This document shows positions 45,843 through 53,447 of a stretch of 64,000 nucleotides of DNA, piece by piece. The stretch's first letter is position 1. Every line of letters starts with the position of its first letter. The notes below the pieces were generated by a model. That model saw only the letters and a list, made by a program, of their open reading frames with translations, was not told the DNA's origin and searched no databases. A program made the translations under genes and the position numbers. The DNA comes from a virus, in IMG/VR virus record IMGVR_UViG_3300017963_000190, positions 1 to 64,000 of that record; one strand, 5' to 3'.

Positions 45843-46041
45843 CGGCTTCCTCTTCAACAGAGTTAAGGAACGCTACAGCTTCCACCAATCCCATCCCGGT
45901 AGTTCTTCTGATGTACAGAATCACCGCAGGTTTGTTGCGCGTCGACAGCTGCCGCAGCAAAGGAAGCTCCAGGTCCATGCCGTCGTTGTAGGCCATTTCC
46001 AGAAAACTTCCGACGATGGTTTTCTTCTCGTAATCGCTCAT
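45835..46041 (-). CDS. ribosomal protein L7/L12 C-terminal domain-like protein, short
   Basis: A 68-residue protein. NKPAVILYIRRTTGMGLVEAVAFLNS (about residues 36-61, split) follows the L7/L12 C-terminal motif KIAVIKxVRExTGLGLKEAKxLV, which contacts translation factors. The ribosomal N-terminal dimerisation domain is missing. Could act as a competitor for elongation factors (inference). The ribosome site is weak. Confidence 0.6.
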   Translation of the reverse strand: MSDYEKKTIVGSFLEMAYNDGMDLELPLLRQLSTRNKPAVILYIRRTTGMGLVEAVAFLNSVEEEADG

Positions 46042-46067
46042 GGTAGCTAAACCATCCTTGAAATAGG

Positions 46068-46132
46068 AAGGAGCAGCCCAGTCACTGGTTTGGATACTGG
46101 GTTTTCTCGGTGAGATAACCGGGCTGCTCCTT
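46068..46132 (-). terminator. large hairpin between genes
   Basis: Perfect 12-bp arms AAGGAGCAGCCC/GGGCTGCTCCTT enclosing 41 nt with an inner CCAG/CTGG. No U tail; it may protect or process the mRNA between 46157 and 46041. Confidence 0.6.
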
Positions 46133-46156
46133 CGATAGGAATTAACTAGCGGTTTG

Positions 46157-46414
46157 TCACTTCGCTCGTGGGTAGACCACGTAGCCCATACCAAGAGTTT
46201 CCCACTGGCAGGGTACCTTGGTACAGCCCAGAGCGTCCTGCACGTCGTCGACGGACACAGCCGGGCCTTCCCAGAACCATCGACCCTTATAGTGCATCAA
46301 TTCTCCAGCACAGGAATCCTGCATATCGCGGACGAACCGCTGGTGGTCTGGGTGCGTGTAGTCTTCTGGGCGTACACCACGAGCTTCGTCATCATCAAAA
46401 GCGTTGTCCGTCAT
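46157..46414 (-). CDS. hypothetical acidic protein
   Basis: An 85-residue acidic protein (DDDEARGVRPEDYTHPDH). GGAGGTAACAAG precedes the start. Function unknown. Confidence 0.7.
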   Translation of the reverse strand: MTDNAFDDDEARGVRPEDYTHPDHQRFVRDMQDSCAGELMHYKGRWFWEGPAVSVDDVQDALGCTKVPCQWETLGMGYVVYPRAK

Positions 46415-46440
46415 CTTGTTACCTCCATTTAGCCGAGAGC

Positions 46441-46662
46441 TTATTGGAGCTCGATCGTCCCATTCGCGATCATCGTGGCCGTCTCCACCATTTGAGCGAA
46501 CACCCTGGCCAGCTCTGGTGTCATATCCGCAGTGGCCGAAGCATTTACGTAGCGCTTTCCCATTGATGCTTTGTGTACTGTAACCCGGATATTCGAGTTA
46601 AGGTTTTCCAGGGACAAGACTGCTACCTCGTCGATGAGATTTGATTTCTTGATCGTAAACAT
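46441..46662 (-). CDS. hypothetical protein
   Basis: A 73-residue beta-then-helix protein. The layout (strand-rich first half, then LARVFAQMVETATMIANGTIEL) parallels the 60719-60964 protein (KTKELILMLETAIAFAEGRLEL), so the two are probable distant paralogues. Confidence 0.75.
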   Translation of the reverse strand: MFTIKKSNLIDEVAVLSLENLNSNIRVTVHKASMGKRYVNASATADMTPELARVFAQMVETATMIANGTIELQ

Positions 46663-46691
46663 GGCTCTTACCTCCGTTCGTTGATGGTATC

Positions 46692-46719
46692 AGTATAAGC
46701 GGCATTGTTACGCTGTCAA
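46692..46719 (-). promoter_or_regulatory. promoter
   Basis: TTGACA-16-TATACT; includes TTGACAGCGTAACAA. Confidence 0.75.
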
Positions 46720-46722
46720 GTC

Positions 46723-47199
46723 TTACACGCGTTCCAGGAGCGCCTCGATTTCCCGCTGGTTGATGGGGATAGAGTTGAGCAAGCAAAAGGTGTTTTCGTA
46801 ATAGGCAGACCAGAATGCACCGTGCCGGGTAATGGTGAGCTTGGGCATGTCAACCTTCACGCTGTGTTCCATCGCTTCCAAGAGGCTCTTGTGCAGCTCT
46901 GGCTGCTCTTCCATATTCACCAGGGCAGACTCCTCTTCCATCCATTCGGTGAGGAATTCACCATTGCCATCTACGTTGGTTGGATCGATCCACACTGCAT
47001 TGCTGTCGGTGAACTCGATCGCCTCTACAGAGCGATCGTAACCAACAGCCGTGTGGAATACGAGGAGCTTATCCAGCAACCGGTTCACTAACTGACCGGT
47101 GCATGGTAGCACGCATGCGAGCGGCACGTTTGGGCTTTCTTCGTCAAAGCCTGAGCCTAGCTCCATCGCGTACAACACCAAATATTTATTGTGGGTCAT
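46723..47199 (-). CDS. NKYLVLYA-family paralogue
   Basis: A 158-residue protein. NKYLVLYAMELG, PLACVLPCTGQLVNRLL and VEAIEFTDSNAVWIDP match the 32297-32944 protein in region 2, which extends further at the C-terminus. It links regions 2 and 3 by common ancestry of genes. Confidence 0.75.
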   Translation of the reverse strand: MTHNKYLVLYAMELGSGFDEESPNVPLACVLPCTGQLVNRLLDKLLVFHTAVGYDRSVEAIEFTDSNAVWIDPTNVDGNGEFLTEWMEEESALVNMEEQPELHKSLLEAMEHSVKVDMPKLTITRHGAFWSAYYENTFCLLNSIPINQREIEALLERV

Positions 47200-47223
47200 T
47201 ACGTTACCTCCATGTACATGCCC

Positions 47224-47251
47224 AGTTTAATCAGCTATGCTACGTAGTCAA
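47224..47251 (-). promoter_or_regulatory. promoter
   Basis: TTGACT-16-TAAACT. Confidence 0.6.
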
Positions 47252-47260
47252 GTTGGATGG

Positions 47261-47295
47261 AAATAAAAATGGGGCCACGCAGCAGAACGTGACCC
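47261..47295 (-). terminator. intrinsic terminator
   Basis: GGGGCCACG/CGTGACCCC stem and ATTTTTATTT tail; 3' of the gene ending at 47320. Confidence 0.75.
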
Positions 47296-47319
47296 CCAGG
47301 AGGAAAGCGATGCCAGTAA

Positions 47320-47727
47320 CTACTCAGCGTCGCGCGGATAGTCTTGTGGGTTGAGGCCGATGCCTTTGATGGACTGGAGCAGCAGATCGTAGTTGTGCTC
47401 GATGCGGCTCCCGAAGCGCCGGACGAACGATCCCAACGGCTCCATGTGCGTCTCTGCCTCGCTCATAACGGCGGCGACATAGACGGTGGCAGTGCATGAT
47501 GGCATCATATACATGCCGCCATCGTTTTTGCAGCAGTCGATTTCGCATTGGTCTACCCCAGAACCGAATTTGTAGTGCACCGCCTCGTTGTCCACCACCA
47601 GAATACCGTCGGGGCCTTCCAAGATGGCCCAGCTGGCGTCGGTTCCATAGGCGGTGAGGTTGCGATCATCGCAGTTGTCTTCGATGAACTTGGCCACGTT
47701 GTAGACTTTGACCTGTTTCATTGGCAT
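47320..47727 (-). CDS. hypothetical protein
   Basis: A 135-residue protein, alpha/beta, with CEIDCCKNDGG in the middle. A second Met at codon 3 could be the start. CGAACGGAGGTAACAA precedes it. Function unknown. Confidence 0.75.
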   Translation of the reverse strand: MPMKQVKVYNVAKFIEDNCDDRNLTAYGTDASWAILEGPDGILVVDNEAVHYKFGSGVDQCEIDCCKNDGGMYMMPSCTATVYVAAVMSEAETHMEPLGSFVRRFGSRIEHNYDLLLQSIKGIGLNPQDYPRDAE

Positions 47728-47756
47728 TTTTGTTACCTCCGTTCGTTGTTGCACCT

Positions 47757-47784
47757 AGTATAATCGGCTTTGTTGCACTGTCAA
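47757..47784 (-). promoter_or_regulatory. promoter
   Basis: TTGACA-16-TATACT. Confidence 0.75.
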
Positions 47785-47796
47785 GCCTTTACTAGG

Positions 47797-48408
47797 CTAG
47801 TAGTACCGGCATACCGGGCGCTTCCATACGCATCCAGCAACGGTATCTCGGAAGAGCTTTTTTAGGTTGGCCTTGACGAACCCCTCCTTGAGGGAATACT
47901 TGTTTCCATCGTAATCCTCTGCGAGGTAATAAAATTGGCCATTAGTGTCCTGCATCTGCTTGAGAACGCGGAGGTTTATACAACCGTTCACGTCAAATAC
48001 AGCTAGATCGCCTGGCCACAGCATGAAGAGAGAAGGCAGCGGCCCCGCATCCTGGCATGCCTTGCCGAAATCCTCCGAGAAGTAATCCTGGAGATTATCC
48101 TGAATGCACTTTTTGAGCTGGGCCTCCGATTCTCTGTAAACAGGCTGCAGCTTCGGGTGCTCAAAGCACACGACCGCCCTTTCACAGTCGTTTTCGTACC
48201 AGAGACGGCCACTGTAATGCTGCCCAATGTACTGAGCTTGCAACGAAAGATTCTGCTCCGCCCACTTGTAGGTTACCGCGAGACCTCCATCGCCGTCCTC
48301 GGTATCGTACTGGACCACCCCCGGGAAAATATGGACCGCGTAGTCGGCCCTTCCCCATGGGGTTTGTGTTCCTTTCTTAGGCTCGAAGCTTTTCACCTTC
48401 ACGTTCAT
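47797..48408 (-). CDS. hypothetical protein
   Basis: A 203-residue protein. No family recognised; the C-terminal part (LPSLFMLWPGDLAVFD) has a hydrophobic beta pattern. GAACGGAGGTAACAGCC precedes the ATG. Single-gene unit. Confidence 0.75.
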   Translation of the reverse strand: MNVKVKSFEPKKGTQTPWGRADYAVHIFPGVVQYDTEDGDGGLAVTYKWAEQNLSLQAQYIGQHYSGRLWYENDCERAVVCFEHPKLQPVYRESEAQLKKCIQDNLQDYFSEDFGKACQDAGPLPSLFMLWPGDLAVFDVNGCINLRVLKQMQDTNGQFYYLAEDYDGNKYSLKEGFVKANLKKLFRDTVAGCVWKRPVCRYY

Positions 48409-48445
48409 GGCTGTTACCTCCGTTCGTTTTTGTTCTTACATTATC

Positions 48446-48473
48446 AGTATAAGCAGCTTTGTTACGCTGTCAA
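48446..48473 (-). promoter_or_regulatory. promoter
   Basis: TTGACA-16-TATACT. Confidence 0.75.
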
Positions 48474-48668
48474 GCCAAGCTCCTCAGGAGTCTTAGTTGG
48501 TTTTCTGCCGCTCCAGTGCGTTGTCTCTGTCCCACATTTTTTGTGCCGTTGCTGGACCCACTGCCTTTTCTCCTCGCAGTAGTAAGCCTCCCAGCACTGG
48601 CGCCGGGGTACCCAGCGCCTGCACTCAGGGCACCAGAAGTGATCGTCGTAGCCAACGTATGGTTCCAT
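48462..48668 (-). CDS. zinc-ribbon protein
   Basis: A 68-residue protein with CPEC near residue 13 and two or three further Cys, Trp-rich. AGGAGG at the proper distance fixes the start at 48668. Its stop overlaps the next promoter. Confidence 0.7.
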   Translation of the reverse strand: MEPYVGYDDHFWCPECRRWVPRRQCWEAYYCEEKRQWVQQRHKKCGTETTHWSGRKPTKTPEELGLTA

Positions 48669-48669
48669 G

Positions 48670-49020
48670 CTAGCATCCTCCTGCGCACGTGCACACACGG
48701 CAGCCGTTTTCGTCGTAGCTCTCAGGCATGTGGACACTGACGCCCAGTTTCTTTTTCAGCAGTGCCAGAAGCGCGGCACCGTCGGCTTCATTGACGTGCA
48801 TCTTTTCCATGATGTATCCAATATCGACAGTTTGGTACGCACGAACGGCCATCACGGTGCCTCCGCTTCCGCCGTTGCGCATCCACGCGATCATGCTGCC
48901 GAAGTCGCAGTCGTCCTCAAAGCTCACCTTGTCAGAAAGGATGCAGCCGTACCGCGTCCCATTACCGGGCTCCCAGATGACAAAGCGCGTAGACTCTCCT
49001 TCAATAAATCGTGTAGGCAT
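48670..49020 (-). CDS. hypothetical protein
   Basis: A 116-residue protein. The C-terminus ends CRVCTCAGGC, a small Cys cluster. GGAGGTAAGAGG precedes the start. Function unknown. Confidence 0.75.
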   Translation of the reverse strand: MPTRFIEGESTRFVIWEPGNGTRYGCILSDKVSFEDDCDFGSMIAWMRNGGSGGTVMAVRAYQTVDIGYIMEKMHVNEADGAALLALLKKKLGVSVHMPESYDENGCRVCTCAGGC

Positions 49021-49032
49021 CCTCTTACCTCC

Positions 49033-49665
49033 TTAGAACTGGCCGCTGTCTTTCATGGCCTGGTCAAGCTGCTCTACGAGCTGGATAACTTGCTGCTCCA
49101 GTCGCAGCCATGGGGCAATCGTGCGCGTCTTGAACCGCTTGGGGCGATCGTAATAATCAGAAGAGGACCCCACGTAACCGCCGTCTAGTTTTTCAGCTGC
49201 AGCATGCACCCGCAACGACAACTGGCGCCGTTTAACTGCCAGCTCCCCACGTCCCATCATTGGGATATCCTTAACATGGGGAGCCTCTGGCTTTACATCG
49301 TCCCACACGAGCCGCGCTTGGACGATCTTACATTCGGTACCCGTGAATACGTAGCGCCACCGCTCCCCTTCCTCCCCAGCCATCTCGATGAAGGAGCCCG
49401 CTTCCACGAAAGGCCCTAGGGCCTTAAAAAAAGCGTCGTCATCTACAGATGCTTTTTCGCCAGCGAAACCGATGTCCTCGATGTTCCCCTCGGCGTCGGT
49501 GGAGTACACCTCCCATCCCATCTCGAACAAGATGTCATCGAAAGACGCGCGTTTGCTGGGGTTGCCTGTCTGCCACTCCATGTTGATGAGGGCCTGGCGC
49601 GCGGGCTCGATCTTCTCGGCTCTCATGAAAAAGCTAGTCGCGATGCAGTTGATTCCGTATCCCAT
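49033..49665 (-). CDS. MGYG-start hypothetical protein
   Basis: A 210-residue protein beginning MGYGINCIATSFFM, with a beta-rich first half and a basic coiled C-terminus. It resembles the style of the MGYTHYW and MGTR orphan families but is not assigned. Its promoter has a 41-bp element upstream, the only one outside region 2. Confidence 0.75.
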   Translation of the reverse strand: MGYGINCIATSFFMRAEKIEPARQALINMEWQTGNPSKRASFDDILFEMGWEVYSTDAEGNIEDIGFAGEKASVDDDAFFKALGPFVEAGSFIEMAGEEGERWRYVFTGTECKIVQARLVWDDVKPEAPHVKDIPMMGRGELAVKRRQLSLRVHAAAEKLDGGYVGSSSDYYDRPKRFKTRTIAPWLRLEQQVIQLVEQLDQAMKDSGQF

Positions 49666-49695
49666 GGCTTACCTCCGTTTGTTTCATCCGGCCAC

Positions 49696-49724
49696 AGGAT
49701 AATCAGACGGGCAGCGTGCGTCAA
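49696..49724 (-). promoter_or_regulatory. promoter
   Basis: TTGACG-17-TATCCT. Confidence 0.7.
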
Positions 49725-49771
49725 GTTTGACAGGTGCCTCAGAGAAAATAAGACAAAATGCATTTTCGGGG

Positions 49772-49812
49772 TTGCGCTAGCCAGAATAATGGTAACGCGT
49801 GAGGGTTTAACC
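49772..49812 (+). repeat. 41-bp element, copy 23
   Basis: TTGCG left box, otherwise full match; 47 bp from the -35 at 49719-49724. Isolated, 8.4 kb from the next copy. Confidence 0.9.
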
Positions 49813-49918
49813 CTTTATGGGGAGGGTGTGGGGTGCCCTCGGCGAGGACGATTAAGATAATAAGTTTCTAAGAGCGACGATTTGTTGGCGCGTAGAGTTT
49901 GACAGGGAGCCAGGCGGG

Positions 49919-49930
49919 TTTTGTATAGAG
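49919..49930 (+). repeat. TTTTGTATAGAG motif
   Basis: Exact copy just 3' of the gene ending at 49935; it accompanies element copy 23 as in region 2. Confidence 0.7.
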
Positions 49931-49934
49931 GGGG

Positions 49935-50609
49935 TTAGTCCTTTTTTACGGAGCTCTCCAGGAGGTCAGCCAGCTTTTCCGCGGTCTCTAGCTTCATTGC
50001 GAGCTGGGTATGCCAGGCGTAGCAGTATTCGGCGTCACCAAGGAAAGCATCCAGCCGGTTTTTTACATTTTTCAGCCGACGCATCCGCTCCATTGCTTCT
50101 TGTTCATCTTTTTCCGCGTCTTGCTTCAGCTTGCGCACACGCGCAAGCGCATCCTTGCGCCGAAGGTACCCTGGTCCATCGGGATCTTGGAGGAGTTTGA
50201 CATGTTGTTGCAGTGCTGCAACTATGCCGTTGTCCGCATCGGATGTGGACAGTTGCGCCAGGGTTGTCTTCGGTGCTTGGTCGTGATAGACAGATATGCC
50301 GTGTGGTCGGTACGCGTCCAATATTTGATCGATGAGGCTTAGGGTCTCGTTGCGCAGAGGTATCACAACTTGCCGCTCCCGATTACTATGCATGTGGTTG
50401 TAGCTTCCTCCGGATGCGCGTACGCTAGGGCCAAAGCGCCGCGTGAAGCTACGTTCCATCTCAAAAACCAATACCACTGTTGTGGGGGTATCCACGCGCC
50501 GCACCACTGGGATCTGGCATCCACAATACGTGGAGCTATGGCTACTATAATCCAGCCTGTAATAGGGCGGGATCTTTGGGAGCATATACTTCGGCGCGAC
50601 CTTAGTCAT
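49935..50609 (-). CDS. coiled-coil hypothetical protein
   Basis: A 224-residue protein. The N-terminal half is beta-rich with a CGCQIP stretch; residues about 140-185 are a basic coil (KLKQDAEKDEQEAMERMRRL). Function unknown. Confidence 0.75.
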   Translation of the reverse strand: MTKVAPKYMLPKIPPYYRLDYSSHSSTYCGCQIPVVRRVDTPTTVVLVFEMERSFTRRFGPSVRASGGSYNHMHSNRERQVVIPLRNETLSLIDQILDAYRPHGISVYHDQAPKTTLAQLSTSDADNGIVAALQQHVKLLQDPDGPGYLRRKDALARVRKLKQDAEKDEQEAMERMRRLKNVKNRLDAFLGDAEYCYAWHTQLAMKLETAEKLADLLESSVKKD

Positions 50610-50618
50610 GGAATTCTC

Positions 50619-50837
50619 CTAGTTCTCCTTTTGGGGGATCCACTCTGTTTTACCTAGGTGTCGTACCCACGCTTGCTTGACCACATCGTTGACCGTCAGC
50701 ACAGCCATCGTGTACGTGCGCTCCCGTGCTTTAAGCTCTGTCTTCACTTCATCGAGGTTGCGCAGCTCTAAGAGTTTCGGTGGAAGAATATCCGTTTCCA
50801 GATCTCGAAAGTGAAGTTGCATTGTAGGGGGAAGCAT
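50619..50837 (-). CDS. hypothetical protein
   Basis: A 72-residue helical protein. ACGGAGGATTACAAC fixes the start at 50837. First gene behind the promoter at 50868-50895. Confidence 0.7.
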   Translation of the reverse strand: MLPPTMQLHFRDLETDILPPKLLELRNLDEVKTELKARERTYTMAVLTVNDVVKQAWVRHLGKTEWIPQKEN

Positions 50838-50867
50838 GTTGTAATCCTCCGTGATTAGTGCTGGCAC

Positions 50868-50895
50868 AGTATAAGCAGATATGCTACCGCGTCAA
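50868..50895 (-). promoter_or_regulatory. promoter
   Basis: TTGACG-16-TATACT. Confidence 0.75.
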
Positions 50896-51150
50896 GTTCA
50901 GCTTCCCGGTTACCAGCAGCTCCTTGTCAGGTTTATGTAACCGCTTGATGCGGTACTCCAGCTTGCAAGCAGCACTGCGCGTAGGCTGCTTCATAAACCA
51001 GGCCAGCGAAACAGGACGCCTCCCCCTGGTATACTTGGCTCCCTTGTCGCTGGAGTTGTGCTCGTCTAGGCGTCTAGGTAGGTCGATGGTAACTCCGCAG
51101 TACAGAGAGTCGTCTGCGCAGCGTAGGAGGTACACGTACCACGGTTTCAT
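50884..51150 (-). CDS. GIY-YIG domain nuclease, UPF0213 type
   Basis: An 88-residue protein. WYVYLLRCADDSLYCGVTID (GIY-YIG core with Tyr), DLPRRLDEHN (Arg and His) and LEYRIKRL with the catalytic Glu match the single-domain UPF0213/YhbQ family. Predicted metal-dependent nuclease. Its stop overlaps the promoter of the next gene. Confidence 0.88.
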   Translation of the reverse strand: MKPWYVYLLRCADDSLYCGVTIDLPRRLDEHNSSDKGAKYTRGRRPVSLAWFMKQPTRSAACKLEYRIKRLHKPDKELLVTGKLNLTR

Positions 51151-51857
51151 GCAGCAGCTCGAAGCGATGCTCTTTCATAGCCGTGTCGGAGGCGTCGGTA
51201 GTGTGGGCCTAGGAACTCGATCTTTCCTCCGCAGCGCGCATGCATTTTTACGAGGAACTTGTAGAAGCGTCGGTCATACCCTGCTGGTGTGTACGGTAAC
51301 GACTGGCAGATAAATACCTGATCGTAGACACGAGCCAAATCATCCTGCTTAAGGCTGGACCATTGGCCCACCCACCGCATGGAGATCTCTTTGTGTTCTT
51401 CAGCAAAGCTACACCAACAGCCGCAGTGAAGGAAATGCCAAGGGTTTACTTTCCCATCGATCAGTTTGGGCTCGAACGGAGAGTCAAGCCAGTGGGCTTC
51501 GCGGTCCTCGTGCGCATCGATATTCAACACGTGGCAGTTTCTTGAAAGCACCGGCCAGATGTCTGCGTGGCACTCTGCTACAGATACGGGAGCTCCTTTT
51601 TTGATTTGGAGCTCCCGTAAGAAATCCACAGGGCTAGACGTTGACCCCTGTAGGTATTCTCCTGCATCCAATTGGTGTAGCATTCTTGATGGAGCTGTAA
51701 CCCTGCTAATTAGGGGTCGAGGGTGGTCTCTGAAGAGATTTCCTCCATCGCAGTACACGTCCAACCAGGAGCACGGGACGCAAGATCCAGCTATGTCTCC
51801 TGCGCCATCGAAGAAAAAGTCCCAGTCGATGCTAAGAACGTTGGCGTTATTCTTCAT
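51147..51857 (-). CDS. hypothetical, arginase/deacetylase-like motif
   Basis: A 236-residue protein. VLSIDWDFFF near the N-terminus and VLNIDAHEDRE in the middle resemble the metal-binding Asp/His motifs of the arginase and UPF0489 superfamily. Many His and Cys follow. A metallohydrolase is possible; only motif-level support. Confidence 0.6.
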   Translation of the reverse strand: MKNNANVLSIDWDFFFDGAGDIAGSCVPCSWLDVYCDGGNLFRDHPRPLISRVTAPSRMLHQLDAGEYLQGSTSSPVDFLRELQIKKGAPVSVAECHADIWPVLSRNCHVLNIDAHEDREAHWLDSPFEPKLIDGKVNPWHFLHCGCWCSFAEEHKEISMRWVGQWSSLKQDDLARVYDQVFICQSLPYTPAGYDRRFYKFLVKMHARCGGKIEFLGPHYRRLRHGYERASLRAAA

Positions 51858-52090
51858 CAGTCTTCTGTGGATTCCAGCTTCTTGTGCCCGGCGCGCATGA
51901 CAGCTCGCAGGTGCGCTGCTACCCCCCGACAGACCCGAGCGTATTCTTCCTCATCGGACCGCGCGGCTTCCTCCGCTTCACCGAGCTCTTGCTTTTCCCA
52001 CTGCGCCAGCAGTTGCATCATCTCCAGATAGCCAGCTTTCCAGTTGGTTGCGGTGGTCAGGATCTTTCTGGTGTGTGGCGGGGTAGGCAT
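51857..52090 (-). CDS. helical hypothetical protein
   Basis: A 77-residue protein with NWKAGYLEMMQLLAQWEKQE, which resembles part of the 40020-40274 protein. Function unknown. Confidence 0.7.
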   Translation of the reverse strand: MPTPPHTRKILTTATNWKAGYLEMMQLLAQWEKQELGEAEEAARSDEEEYARVCRGVAAHLRAVMRAGHKKLESTED

Positions 52091-52094
52091 CGTT

Positions 52095-52388
52095 TTAGTT
52101 TACCGTGGTGTGCTCTTCGTTGTAGATCTGGTCCCAGAATTTCTGCTCTTTCTCTCGTGCCTCGTCCCAGTTATTGACCGCCTGCTGGACCGTGGTGGCG
52201 GAATCCCCGTAGATGTCACAGCAGGTGCACCCAACGCGGAACCGCTTGCCATCGACGTGGCGGTCAACCACCACATCGGTCTTGTCGCCGCAGTCGGAGC
52301 AAGGGAATGTCCCGATCTTGAAACGCCGCGTCAGCTTTGGGTCTGCCTTCCATTCTTGCACGTAGTCATCTGTTGTGTCGTTGTACAT
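52095..52388 (-). CDS. Lar-like zinc-ribbon protein
   Basis: A 97-residue protein. FPCSDCGD, FRVGCTCCDIYG and a following AVNNWDEA reproduce the Lar-type pattern CPFCG, CxxCGA, AIxxWN. Lar of lambdoid phages modulates type I restriction; a similar anti-restriction role is possible but only inferred. Confidence 0.7.
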   Translation of the reverse strand: MYNDTTDDYVQEWKADPKLTRRFKIGTFPCSDCGDKTDVVVDRHVDGKRFRVGCTCCDIYGDSATTVQQAVNNWDEAREKEQKFWDQIYNEEHTTVN

Positions 52389-52418
52389 TGCCGAAAACCT
52401 CCGTTTGTTGATGGCTAG

Positions 52419-52446
52419 AGTATAATCAGCGATGTTACATTGTCAA
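52419..52446 (-). promoter_or_regulatory. promoter
   Basis: TTGACA-16-TATACT. Confidence 0.75.
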
Positions 52447-52793
52447 GGTGGAAGGATTAAATCCACAATGGCGCCCACGTTAACCGTATCGTCCTTGCGG
52501 ATACGGAAGCAGTGCGTACTTCCTATATCTGGATCGGCGAACTTCACCGTGAAGTTTCGCGGTTTGTCTGATCTCCAGCTCACGATCGTAGGGCCACACC
52601 GCAGCTCGAATACATCCCAAGCCTTTGAGCCGCGTCTCTCAAAGCCCTGCTGGATAAAAATGGAGCTGTCCGACACACCTTTGCTATGCAGCAGCTTTTT
52701 AATGCCATCAACAACCGATTGCAGATCAATGACTGGGTTGTAGACCACCGCCTTAACCAATCTAGGTGGCTTTTTGCGAGCGGCTTTTACCAT
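52443..52793 (-). CDS. hypothetical protein
   Basis: A 116-residue basic alpha/beta protein of unknown function. It overlaps the next upstream gene by 7 bp. Confidence 0.7.
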   Translation of the reverse strand: MVKAARKKPPRLVKAVVYNPVIDLQSVVDGIKKLLHSKGVSDSSIFIQQGFERRGSKAWDVFELRCGPTIVSWRSDKPRNFTVKFADPDIGSTHCFRIRKDDTVNVGAIVDLILPP

Positions 52794-53008
52794 TGATCTG
52801 GATCCTCATCTGGCGAGAGCTCCGGTTGATTGTCTTGCTTGCGTCCGACGCTGCTGAAGTCTTTTGCGGTGCCCTCGTACCCACAGCCGCGGCAGCTCAT
52901 CGGCAACTTTTCTACGTTCTTACCCTTAGCGTTCAGAAACGCATTCGGGTCTACGTTGAACATTCGACCGTTGCATTGTGGGCAGGAATAGTTTTTCAGG
53001 CTCAACAT
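52787..53008 (-). CDS. zinc-ribbon protein
   Basis: A 73-residue protein with CPQC (9-12) and CRGC (about 39-42) separated by 27 residues, a classic zinc ribbon, and an acidic tail. Confidence 0.75.
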   Translation of the reverse strand: MLSLKNYSCPQCNGRMFNVDPNAFLNAKGKNVEKLPMSCRGCGYEGTAKDFSSVGRKQDNQPELSPDEDPDQW

Positions 53009-53009
53009 C

Positions 53010-53447
53010 TCAGCCTCCTAGCTCTTGTGGGGAACCAATGTCCGCATTCGCGCCTGCCGCAACGAGATTCCTGTGCATGATTTGGAGCTGCGCGTTCGAC
53101 AGGTGTATCATAGATGAGATCTCGGCGATGGAATCCACCACCCGTATCGGTGCTGAGTCCACCAGTAGCTTGGCTTCCTTTAAACCAAGCCCTGTTGCTT
53201 CCCGCATCACCTTGATCACCTGGATCTTTTTGTCACCAACGCGACGCAGAAGGATCTCCAGTTTCATCTCTGCGAGACGAGCACGTTGTGTAATCGGGGC
53301 AGTTGCCGCCTCCACCACCATCTTTGCGATCCCATCTACAGCACTCTGCCCGCTGTCCTGCTGGATATGGTGCATGACTAGCATGACTTCGGGCATGGTC
53401 ATGGCTTGTAGATCTCTGGCCAACCGCCGTGCTCTAGCTCTGTTCAT
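53010..53447 (-). CDS. ribosomal protein L7/L12 C-terminal domain protein
   Basis: A 145-residue protein. KKIQVIKVMREATGLGLKEAKLLVDSAP (about residues 73-100, split) matches the L7/L12 C-terminal domain (KIxVIKxVRxxTGLGLKEAKxLVExAP), including the Lys, Gly-Leu-Gly-Leu-Lys and Glu residues that bind EF-Tu and EF-G. The ribosome-binding N-terminus is replaced by a different helical segment, so it may not join the stalk. Viral bL12-type proteins are known; this one is longer at the N-terminus. Confidence 0.8.
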   Translation of the reverse strand: MNRARARRLARDLQAMTMPEVMLVMHHIQQDSGQSAVDGIAKMVVEAATAPITQRARLAEMKLEILLRRVGDKKIQVIKVMREATGLGLKEAKLLVDSAPIRVVDSIAEISSMIHLSNAQLQIMHRNLVAAGANADIGSPQELGG

